Shown: in pieces, positions 42,689 through 52,312 of the stretch
How the letters are laid out: each line of letters starts with the position of its first letter
Numbering within the stretch: the first letter of the stretch is position 1
Assembly (NCBI RefSeq): GCF_035989285.1
Contig: NZ_CP108513.1
Span: forward strand, 682,001-746,000
Length of the DNA stretch: 64,000 nt
Direction: 5' to 3'
From: Streptomyces sp. NBC_01235
GTDB taxonomy: Bacteria > Actinomycetota > Actinomycetes > Streptomycetales > Streptomycetaceae
The notes under the pieces: generated by a model
What the model was told of the DNA's origin: nothing
What the model saw: only the letters and a program-made list of their open reading frames with translations
Database searches by the model: none
Position numbers and translations under genes: made by a program

Positions 42689-43057
42689 ATGACTACCACC
42701 GCAAGCCTGCAGCTGGCCGCCGCGAGCGGCTTGCTCAGCCTTGGGCTGTTCGTGGTCGGCCTGGCCGTCGTGGCTGTGCTGGCCGGCAGCTTCTGGCTGG
42801 GCGCGCGTATCAAGTCGCGCGAGCCGGCCCGGCCGCGCCCCGAGGAACAGCCGCACCTCCCTCCCGGTGGCGCGGTGCACGAGGTCCGCGAGAACCGGGA
42901 GCCCGACGAGGTGCCTCGGATGCCGGAAGGCGGCCGTCCTCTCACGCCGTACGAGCTGACCAACATGCAGACCCGGCCGAGCGCGGACAAGAAACGGCCG
43001 CGCTGGAGCCGTGGCAGCAGTGGCTCGTTCGGCGGGGGCGGTCTGGGCGCCCACTGA
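42689..43057 (+). CDS. DUF6479 family small membrane protein
   Basis: A 122-residue protein with one N-terminal transmembrane segment (GLLSLGLFVVGLAVVAVLAGSFWLG, residues ~13-37). A charged, proline-rich cytoplasmic tail contains GGRPLTPYELTNMQTRPSADKKRPRW, the hallmark of the Streptomyces DUF6479 family, and ends in a glycine/serine-rich stretch. Function unknown. A start at 42668 would add seven residues. It is divergent from the copper protein. Confidence 0.8.
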   Translation: MTTTASLQLAAASGLLSLGLFVVGLAVVAVLAGSFWLGARIKSREPARPRPEEQPHLPPGGAVHEVRENREPDEVPRMPEGGRPLTPYELTNMQTRPSADKKRPRWSRGSSGSFGGGGLGAH

Positions 43058-43086
43058 ACCGGCGCCGGACGACTCCGTCCTCATCC

Positions 43087-43154
43087 CCCCATCCCCCCAT
43101 CCCCCCGCTGCCCCCCTGCTCCTCCTGCTCCTCCTGCCCCTCCTGCTGCTCCCC
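43087..43154. repeat. Low-complexity pyrimidine tract
   Basis: About 68 nt of plus-strand C/T-rich sequence in short runs (CCCCCAT and CTCCTG-like units) with few purines, between the DUF6479 stop and the terminator hairpin. Confidence 0.7.
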
Positions 43155-43184
43155 GGCCCTGCAGGCCCTCAGGTCTGCAGGGCC
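43155..43184. terminator. Bidirectional hairpin terminator
   Basis: GGCCCTGCAG (43155-43164) pairs perfectly with CTGCAGGGCC (43175-43184) around a 10-nt loop, between the DUF6479 gene and the fructosamine-kinase remnant. Confidence 0.7.
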
Positions 43185-43640
43185 CTTCGGGTCACCGTGA
43201 GGGCCCGATCCGCGTAAGGGCGTCCGAACTGCACGACGTGCACGAGCAGCGGAAAAAGCTGGTGCAAGCCCACCCGTTCGGACCGGCCCTCGGCCAGTGG
43301 CACGGCCTCGGACAGCGGGCCAGTACCTGGTCCAGGTGGGAAAAGGACGCGGCATCGCGAGGTCCGTCTCGCGGTGGCCGCCGGTCGATGAGCCGGGCGT
43401 GGCCGTCCGCCCCCGAAGCACAGTGCCGTTCCACAGGTCGCCGTGCAGACGCGCGGGTCGTTCGGGCGGTCCGGCCAGGTCGGGCAGGCGCGCGCAGAGG
43501 TGCTCGATCTCGGACGTTCCCGACGGGGCGAGGCCCCGGTGGGGCGGGCCGCCGCGGCGCCGGCGGACGACGGTCGCGCGACGGACCGCTCGGCGCACGC
43601 ACGAGCGGAGGTCGGTTGCCTGGTGGCGGCGGTGACACAT
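43169..43640 (-). pseudogene. Frameshifted fructosamine kinase family remnant
   Basis: Pieces of a fructosamine/ketosamine-3-kinase appear in order but in different minus frames: [13 protein letters not shown] and [13 protein letters not shown] (catalytic HGDLW motif), [10 protein letters not shown], then [21 protein letters not shown] and [13 protein letters not shown] as the C-terminus. The LID metal-binding segment is in a third frame. At least two frameshifts are needed, and no N-terminal kinase lobe is visible. The family phosphorylates sugar adducts on proteins for repair; this copy is inactive. Confidence 0.8.
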
Positions 43641-43735
43641 GGGCACGTCGACCAGCGCACGGCCGTGTACGTCGCCCAAGTGCCCGCACCGCGGCGGGGC
43701 TTCCGGTCGGCCGGCGTTGTCCGCGGGGGCCGCTG

Positions 43736-46117
<2,382 letters not shown>

Positions 46118-46351
46118 GCTCTTCGTCTCCCCATCTGTCATGCGGGACCGCCTTCGTGGTCTTCGTCGGCGTCGCCTGCTCGATCCGACAACCCACGCTA
46201 GCCGCGGCGCGTGGGTCGGCGCTTCTCGAATTCTGATCGGTTCGGTGGCGTTCAGGTTCGGACAGGGAGCGGACAGTAAGCGACAACGCGGGGCGGGGCC
46301 GGGGCGGAGGCGCTGAGATGGCCTGATTCGTCGTGCGGGATGAGGTGGAAG

Positions 46352-48391
46352 ATGGCCGATGTGATGCGGGCACAACCGGCGCGGCGCGCGGGCTCGGGGG
46401 CGGGCGCTGCGAAGCAGAAGGTGAAGCAGGGCGTCAAGCAAGGCGGGCAGCAGGGCGTTCAACAGGACGTGAAGCGGAAGGCCGAGCAGAAACGGTGCGG
46501 CTGCGGGGCGCCCGCGCCGGAGGGCGCCGTGGGCGGAGCCGAAGAACGGTTCCGGGGGCTGCTGGAGGCGGCGCCGGACGCCATGGTCATCGTCGACGAC
46601 ACGGGCGTCATCAAACTCGTCAACGCCCAGACGGAGGCTCTCTTCGGGCACGGCCGCGAGGAACTGCTGGGCCACCCGGTCGAGTTGCTGATCCCGCACC
46701 GTTTCCACGGCCAGCACACCATGCACCGGCGCGGGTACACGGCCAACCGCCAGGTGCGTCCGATGGGCGCCGGACTCGAACTGCACGGCCTGCGCAAGGA
46801 CGGCACGGAGTTCCCCGTCGAGATCAGCCTGAGCCCCCTGGAGACCTCGGACGGGCTGCTGGTGTCGGCGGCCGTGCGCGACGTCAGCGACCGCAAGGCG
46901 GCCGAGGCGCGCATCAACGAGCTCGCCGCGCTCGTGGAGTCGTCGCAGGACGCGATCCTGGCCAAGACCCTGGACGGGTACATCACGTACTGGAACGCGG
47001 CCGCGCAGCGTCTGTACGGCTACACCGCCGAGGAGGCCATCGGGCAGCACGTCTCGATGCTGGCCCCGCGGGAGCTGCGGGGCGAGGTCCGCGAGCTGGT
47101 CAAGCGGCTGCGGCACGCCGAGAAGGTCGAGCACTACGAGACACTGCGGATGACCAACACGGGGGCGCTGCTGGACGTGGACGTCACGCTGTGGCCGACC
47201 CGGGACACCCATGGCACCGTGGTCGGGGCGTGCGCGATCGTGCGGGACATCAGCGACCGCAAGCGCGCGGAGGCCGAGCTCACAGCCCTGTACGAGCAGC
47301 AGCGGCACATCGCCCTGACGCTGCAGCGCAGCCTGATGGGCACCCCGCCCGCGCTGCCCGGTCTGGCCACCGCCAGCCGCTACCGGCCCGCCACCCAGGG
47401 CGCCGGGGTGGGCGGCGACTGGTTCGACCTGATTCCGCTGGGCGCCGACCGGGTGGGTGTGCTCATAGGGGACGTGATGGGCCGCGGACTCGAAGCGGCC
47501 GCCGTGATGGGGCAGTTGAGGTCGGCGGCGCACGCGCTGGCGAAGACCGGAATGCAGCCGCGGCAGCTGATGCAGGCGCTGGACACCTGTGTCGCCGATC
47601 TCGACGTGCCCGACCAGCTCGTCACCTGCTGCTACCTGGTGATCGCCCCGGACGCGGGCACGGTGACGGTCTGTTCGGCCGGGCATCTGCCGGTGCTGGT
47701 GGCCGGGGTGGGTGAGGGCGTCAGCGCCCTGCCCTGTCCGGTCAACGCCCCGCTCGGCGTGGGCGACATCGTGTTCGAGCAGTCCAGCTCGGAGATACCG
47801 CCGGGAGCCACGCTGGTGCTCTACACGGACGGTCTGATCGAGACGCCGGGCAGCGACATCGAGGTGCGGATCGGTGAACTGACGGGGCTGCTGGAGAAGT
47901 TGTTCGTCGGCACGCCGTGTCTGGAGGCCGCGGCGGACCATGTCCTCGCGGGTCTGCTGCCGGACGCCGACGGCCACAACGACGACGTCACCCTGCTGCT
48001 CGCGCAGTTGCCCGCCGCACCGCTGGCCTCCGTCACCACCCACCTCCCGGCCACCGCGGCGTCCGTACCGGAGGGGCGCTCCTTTCTCCACAAGGCGCTG
48101 ACCTCATGGGACTGCGCGGACAGCGCCGAGGACGCGCTACTGCTGCTGTCGGAGACGCTGACGAACGCCGTCCAGCACGCCGAGGGCCCGGTCGGCCTGC
48201 ATCTGCACCGCACGGCCACCGATCTCACGGTCGAGGTGAGCGACCGCAGCCCACAGCTCCCCCAGCCGCGCCAGGCGGTCGAGGGCGAGGAGTCGGGCCG
48301 CGGCCTGGTCCTGGTCCGTGCCCTCGCCGCCAGCTGGGGCGTGCGGCCGACGGACGAGGGCAAGACGACCTGGTTCACGCTGAAGCTGTGA
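46352..48391 (+). CDS. Tandem-PAS SpoIIE phosphatase with HATPase domain
   Basis: A 679-residue signalling protein. Residues ~18-45 are an unusual Lys/Gln-rich stretch with KQ and QQ repeats. PAS 1 at ~55-180 ([24 protein letters not shown]), PAS 2 at ~185-300 ([24 protein letters not shown]), SpoIIE PP2C phosphatase at ~315-540 ([28 protein letters not shown]) and an HATPase_c domain at ~555-675 ([33 protein letters not shown]). ATG 46352 has GAGGTGG just upstream; ATG 46340 is the alternative. Its 3' end overlaps the convergent ATP-grasp gene by 17 nt. It probably controls an anti-sigma pathway by dephosphorylating an antagonist encoded elsewhere. Confidence 0.9.
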   Translation: MADVMRAQPARRAGSGAGAAKQKVKQGVKQGGQQGVQQDVKRKAEQKRCGCGAPAPEGAVGGAEERFRGLLEAAPDAMVIVDDTGVIKLVNAQTEALFGHGREELLGHPVELLIPHRFHGQHTMHRRGYTANRQVRPMGAGLELHGLRKDGTEFPVEISLSPLETSDGLLVSAAVRDVSDRKAAEARINELAALVESSQDAILAKTLDGYITYWNAAAQRLYGYTAEEAIGQHVSMLAPRELRGEVRELVKRLRHAEKVEHYETLRMTNTGALLDVDVTLWPTRDTHGTVVGACAIVRDISDRKRAEAELTALYEQQRHIALTLQRSLMGTPPALPGLATASRYRPATQGAGVGGDWFDLIPLGADRVGVLIGDVMGRGLEAAAVMGQLRSAAHALAKTGMQPRQLMQALDTCVADLDVPDQLVTCCYLVIAPDAGTVTVCSAGHLPVLVAGVGEGVSALPCPVNAPLGVGDIVFEQSSSEIPPGATLVLYTDGLIETPGSDIEVRIGELTGLLEKLFVGTPCLEAAADHVLAGLLPDADGHNDDVTLLLAQLPAAPLASVTTHLPATAASVPEGRSFLHKALTSWDCADSAEDALLLLSETLTNAVQHAEGPVGLHLHRTATDLTVEVSDRSPQLPQPRQAVEGEESGRGLVLVRALAASWGVRPTDEGKTTWFTLKL

Positions 48392-49352
48392 GCCCCCGGG
48401 GCGGGCCACCGCAGGCCAGGGCCAGGGCGTCGAGGTGTGCCTGGACGTAGGGCACGGCCACGGCGTGCAGTTCGAGTTCGCCGTCGACGAACGCGGGCTG
48501 CACGTTCACCTCGAAGACGACCCCGCCGTTCTCCACCGCCAGGTCGACACCGGCGAAGGGAAGCCCGACCGACGCGGTGGCCGCGACGGCGAGTTCGGCG
48601 AGCCGGGGCTGGAGGTCCGGCGGGGCGATGTGGACGGCGGTGGCGCCCTGGCAGGTGTTGCAGGGTGTGTCGTTGGCGGGCTGGAGATGCTCGCGGGCGT
48701 GCACGACGCGGTCGCCGAGGACGAAGACGCGGAACTGGTGGCGCAGGCCGTCGGCGGTGACGTTGCCCGCGTCGCGGGACAGGAGCCAGTCGGTGCCGCG
48801 TTCGGCGTAGTAGGCGGCGGCGTGCTCCAACTGGGCGGGGGTGGTGACGTGGAAGGTGTCGTTGCCGCCGGTGCCGACGACGGGCCGGGCCCAGGTGTCA
48901 CGGCCGAGCCGGTCGAACGTGCCGGCCGCCTCCCGCAGGGAGGGCCGGGACAGCACCGCGGTCTCCATCTGGGCGACGCCGTCCCTCAGGAAGCGTTCGA
49001 CGGTGAGGTTCTTCTCGGTCGCGGTCCGCCAGGCGTCGGGCCCCGCGGCGAGCGTCACCACGTCGTGGCTCTCCAGGAGCTCCTGGAAGCCGGCGAGGGC
49101 CTGCCGGTGGTGCGGCGGGATCTCGTAGAGCAGGACGACGTCGGGCACGAAGTCCAGCCGCTCTTCTGGGACTTGCAGCCGTAACCGGCCTCCGTCGCGG
49201 ATGCCCCGCCCGGTTCCGCCGGTCGCGAAGTGCCGGGAGTCGACCCGGACGGGCGGTGCGCCGGTGAGCAGTTCCACGGCCTCGGCGAGGTACTCACGGC
49301 ACCCTTCGGGCGAGGTGGGGTCGGCGATCAGGGCGATGCACGGTCGGGACAC
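48375..49352 (-). CDS. ATP-grasp domain protein (RimK-like)
   Basis: A 325-residue protein with an N-terminal alpha/beta domain ([18 protein letters not shown]) and an ATP-grasp fold. Seen are [15 protein letters not shown] (near 118, lysine of the ATP site), [15 protein letters not shown] (glycine loop near 165), and [26 protein letters not shown] near 285-305 with metal-binding acidic residues. ATP-grasp enzymes ligate carboxylates to amines through acyl phosphates; the substrate here is unknown. [11 protein letters not shown] contains a nearby cysteine pair. Its end overlaps the SpoIIE gene by 17 nt. Confidence 0.82.
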   Translation of the reverse strand: MSRPCIALIADPTSPEGCREYLAEAVELLTGAPPVRVDSRHFATGGTGRGIRDGGRLRLQVPEERLDFVPDVVLLYEIPPHHRQALAGFQELLESHDVVTLAAGPDAWRTATEKNLTVERFLRDGVAQMETAVLSRPSLREAAGTFDRLGRDTWARPVVGTGGNDTFHVTTPAQLEHAAAYYAERGTDWLLSRDAGNVTADGLRHQFRVFVLGDRVVHAREHLQPANDTPCNTCQGATAVHIAPPDLQPRLAELAVAATASVGLPFAGVDLAVENGGVVFEVNVQPAFVDGELELHAVAVPYVQAHLDALALACGGPPRGLTASA

Positions 49353-49715
49353 AGCGGCCTCCAGTGGCTCTCGACGCGCGCTCGTACCGCGGGCGGCCCT
49401 CGCGCGGCCCGAGCGGTGTCACGGATGGTGCCTGTCGCGCGGGTGGTCGTCGCGCCCGTCGCTCCTGGGAGCCGCACCGGTGTGCGGAGCCGTCCCGGGT
49501 CCGGGCGGGTGCCGGGCGGGGACGAGGACGACTGGTGACCACACGAAGGTGGGACGGGGCCCAGCCTCGCCGGATCCGCGTGCAGGGCTGGCCGACCACT
49601 GTAAGCACCCGGCCGGACGCCGTACCAGGGCGCACGACGGCCCGCCTCCTGCCCCTCCTTCTGCGCCGTCCGCCCCGGTCCGTGCGCCCTGTCCGGCGGT
49701 GGATGAGCTGCCGTC
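49353..49715. other. Intergenic stretch, nothing recognised
   Basis: About 360 nt between the ATP-grasp start and the phosphoketolase tail. No convincing frame, hairpin or repeat was seen. Confidence 0.4.
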
Positions 49716-49970
49716 TCAGCCGTCCCGGCCCCACTCCGCCACCTCGGGGAGGTCGGTGCCGTGGAGCCGGATCCGGTCATGGTGGCGCAGTCGCGTGTCG
49801 TCCATCCGCCGGCACACTGCCGCGGCACGCACGGCGAGACCGGGGACGCGGTCGATGACGTCCATGACGAGGCGGTAGCGGTCGAGGTCGTTGCGGTCGA
49901 CCATGTCGAACAACGTGGTCGTGGTGCCGGACTCCTTGTAGCCGCGCACGTGCAGGTTGGCTTGGCCGGG
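49716..49970 (-). pseudogene. C-terminal remnant of a phosphoketolase
   Basis: The frame reads QANLHVRGYKESGTTTTLFDMVDRNDLDRYRLVMDVIDRVPGL and ends HGTDLPEVAEWGRDG, the last ~85 residues of D-xylulose-5-phosphate/fructose-6-phosphate phosphoketolase. The thiamine diphosphate domains are absent. It directly follows rpiB; intact xfp genes are about 800 codons. The fragment suggests that a pentose-phosphate operon was truncated here. Confidence 0.85.
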
Positions 49971-49990
49971 CTCCCAGACGCACAGGGCGT

Positions 49991-50446
49991 TCAGGTCACG
50001 GAGTCGCGACTGTCTAGGCCGTCGACGTGGGCCACGTTCCGCCGGTCCTCGGCGTCCTCGCTCGCCTCGGCGGCGAACCAGGCGTCCAGGATCTCCTTGA
50101 GCAGCGGCTCGGAGGTCAGGCGCAGGCTGAGGGCCAGGACGTTGGCGTCGTTCCAGCGGCGGGCGCCGTCGGCGGTGTAGGCGTCGGTGCACAGGGCGGC
50201 CCGGACGCCGGACACCTTGTTCGCGGCGATCGACGCGCCGGTGCCGGTCCAGCAGCACACCACGGCCTGCTCCGAGGTCCCGTCGGCCACGTCCCGGGCC
50301 GCCGCCTCCGAACACACTGCCCACTGGGGGTCGTCGCCGGGACGCAGCACGCCGTGCGGCACCACATCGTGCCCCCGGCCGCGCAGCTCCGCGACGAGGG
50401 CGCGCGCCACAGGTTCGTCCATGTCCGAGGAAACGGAGATCCGCAT
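49991..50446 (-). CDS. rpiB: RpiB/LacA/LacB-family sugar-phosphate isomerase
   Basis: A 151-residue ribose-5-phosphate isomerase B family protein, converting ribose 5-phosphate to ribulose 5-phosphate or acting on related sugar phosphates. Start MRISVSSDMDEPVARALVAEL, then AVVCCWTGTGASIAANKVSGVRAALCTD with the GTG-x-SIAANK phosphate loop and active-site cysteine pair, and NDANVLALSLRLTSE. Typical RpiB begins with a similar strand and DH-AG motif; here SSDMDEP differs, so substrate specificity may differ. It lies upstream of a truncated phosphoketolase tail. Confidence 0.87.
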   Translation of the reverse strand: MRISVSSDMDEPVARALVAELRGRGHDVVPHGVLRPGDDPQWAVCSEAAARDVADGTSEQAVVCCWTGTGASIAANKVSGVRAALCTDAYTADGARRWNDANVLALSLRLTSEPLLKEILDAWFAAEASEDAEDRRNVAHVDGLDSRDSVT

Positions 50447-50649
50447 GTCGGGGAGCCTACTTGGCCTGCCGGACGACGGCGACGCGGGTGGAGGCCTGCG
50501 CCCCTTGGCCGAGGCCGAACCGAGCGCGTCCTGCTACGACTTGCTCGGCGCCGCGCCCGATCGTCCGTCGTGGACGCCGGCAGGGGGATTTCCAGCTCGC
50601 GGACGCCTGTGAACTGCCGCACCTCCCGGTCGTCGACCCGGCCGGACGA

Positions 50650-51528
50650 TCACCCCGGGGAACCCCATGCCCCGACCGTGAGCCCGGCCGGATTGCCGCC
50701 CGGGAGGATCCCGGAGTCCAGGACGGTCCGGGCGAGCGGTTCGAGCAGGTGGGCGAGGCGGGCGGTGGCGTCGGCGCCCAGGGCTGTCCACGGCGAGGCC
50801 GCGGCGGCGTCCGTGTCCGCCTCCACCTCCTCATGGGCGGCCACCCCCGCCTCGGTGAGGTGCCCGTCCGTGTCGAGCCATCCGCGCTCGCGCAACTCCG
50901 CCTCCGCCGACCGCCATGGCTCGATGCCCCACTTACGGGTCTGCCTCTGGAACTCCGCGTCCGACTCCCCCGCCGCGCACTTCAGCACCATGGCTTCGAC
51001 CGGCCCCAGACGACGGCCGACGAGCACGGCGACATGGCCGTCACCCCTGTGTTCGCGCAGGGTGGTCACCGCCTGCCAGAGCCTGACGTGGGGCTGTGCC
51101 GGGCGTGGCAGGGCCTGGTTGGCGGCGCCGAGCACGCGCCCCGCCGTGTCCGCGGCCATTGCCGCCTCCCAGGCGAGGTCCGCGGCCTCGGTCAGCTCGG
51201 CGGAGCCGACGACATCGGGGCCGTAGAAGCTGGTCATCGCGGCGTCCACGGCCCTTTCGCGTGCCGCCAGCACGTCCTCGGGTGCCGCGAAACCCCAGGC
51301 GTTCGGCAGCGCACGCGCCACCCGGTCGGGGTGGAAGACGTAGAAGCAGCTGGTGACGACGGAGGCGGGAGCAGGTCCGAGGGGCGCCGCGCGCAGGGCG
51401 AAGTACCCCATCCAGTACCCGCGCAGGCCGAGGCCGTCGGCGGCTTCGTGCACTTCGGGGGCGAAGTAGACCAGCTGGTGGACGGGTTCGAACCGTTCCC
51501 ACATGGCCCGTGCGTCGATGTCGCTCAC
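50650..51528 (-). CDS. SCO6745-like conserved protein
   Basis: A 292-residue protein of the actinobacterial SCO6745/SalK-like group. MSDIDARAMWERFEPVHQLVYFAPEV at the start, GYWMGYFALRAAPLGPAPASVVTSCFYVFHPDRVARALP (near 40-78), and a C-terminal helix-rich part with LRERGWLDTDGHLTEAGVAAHEEVEADTDAAA, which looks like a winged-helix or MarR-like fold. The GTG at 51528 has GAGG 8 nt upstream. Function unknown. Gene context gives no hint. Confidence 0.8.
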   Translation of the reverse strand: MSDIDARAMWERFEPVHQLVYFAPEVHEAADGLGLRGYWMGYFALRAAPLGPAPASVVTSCFYVFHPDRVARALPNAWGFAAPEDVLAARERAVDAAMTSFYGPDVVGSAELTEAADLAWEAAMAADTAGRVLGAANQALPRPAQPHVRLWQAVTTLREHRGDGHVAVLVGRRLGPVEAMVLKCAAGESDAEFQRQTRKWGIEPWRSAEAELRERGWLDTDGHLTEAGVAAHEEVEADTDAAAASPWTALGADATARLAHLLEPLARTVLDSGILPGGNPAGLTVGAWGSPG

Positions 51529-51716
51529 TCCGAAGTCCTCCCGGCCGGTCGGTGGCAGTGGCAGTAGTGGTGGTCGTATGTCGGGTGCCGAGAGGCAGCA
51601 TCCGCCATGACAGCGGTCATAACAACCCCGCCCGGCGATGTCAGTGGGCCCGATTGGCCTGCGCTCATGACCGAGACGACCACCGACGACCGCCGTTCCC
51701 GCCCGCCCTCGTCGAG

Positions 51717-52193
51717 GTGGCCGCGGCGGACTTCCCCTACGACGACGGCGAGGGCTTCGACTTCGAGCCGTACGACGCCTTCGACTCCGCCGAGGAGACC
51801 ACCGACTGGATCCGCCACTGGACCGGCAACCACGAACTCGACGGAGACGCCTTCCGCGTCTTCGGGCAGGACGGCACCGGTGGGCTCGCCGCCCTGTGGT
51901 GTGTGCGCCCGGGCAAGCCCCTGACCGAGCAGCCGGTGGTGTTCCTGGGCTCGGAGGGCGAGGTCGGGGTGGTGGCGGGCAATCTGTCCGACTTCCTGTG
52001 GTTGCCGGCCGACGGCTTCGGTCCGATGGAGGCCGTGGGGTACCCGGACCGCGACGCACGTGCACAGCCGGAACTCGCCGAGCTCGCCGCCCGGCACGCC
52101 ACCACCCCGCGGCGCCCTGCCCCGGTCGTCGTCGCCGAGGCGAAGGGCGAGTTCCCGTCGTTCGAGGAGGACATCGCCGCGCTGTGCCGGTAG
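51717..52193 (+). CDS. Conserved hypothetical protein, possibly frameshifted at the 5' end
   Basis: A 158-residue acidic protein (FPYDDGEGFDFEPYDAFDSAEETTDWIRHWTGN, VVFLGSEGEVGVVAGNLSDFLWLPADGFGP) resembling SMI1/KNR4-like immunity-type folds in Streptomyces, without a defined role. The in-frame start is GTG 51717 with no good ribosome site. Another frame from ATG 51667 reads MTETTTDDRR; adding one base near 51693 would join it to PALVEVAAADF. Either the gene has a 1-bp deletion or translation starts at the GTG. Confidence 0.6.
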   Translation: MAAADFPYDDGEGFDFEPYDAFDSAEETTDWIRHWTGNHELDGDAFRVFGQDGTGGLAALWCVRPGKPLTEQPVVFLGSEGEVGVVAGNLSDFLWLPADGFGPMEAVGYPDRDARAQPELAELAARHATTPRRPAPVVVAEAKGEFPSFEEDIAALCR

Positions 52194-52263
52194 GGCCGGC
52201 GCAGGACCGGAAGGCTCCGCACGGTTATGGACGCCACGACCGGCACTGACCTAGGGTGCGCGG

Positions 52264-52275
52264 GAAAGCGCTTTC
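52264..52275. promoter_or_regulatory. LacI-type operator palindrome GAAAGCGCTTTC
   Basis: A perfect 12-bp palindrome with the central CG typical of LacI-family sites, 37 nt before the chosen start of the GH115 gene at 52313. It implies control by a LacI regulator not in this window. Confidence 0.75.
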
Positions 52276-52312
52276 TAGCATGGTCATGCCAGCACCTAGT
52301 CCGGGAGCGTCG

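Noticed and set aside
51481..51500. GGTTCGAACC as a tRNA T-arm
   Set aside because: It lies inside a coding gene and no acceptor or anticodon arms are present.
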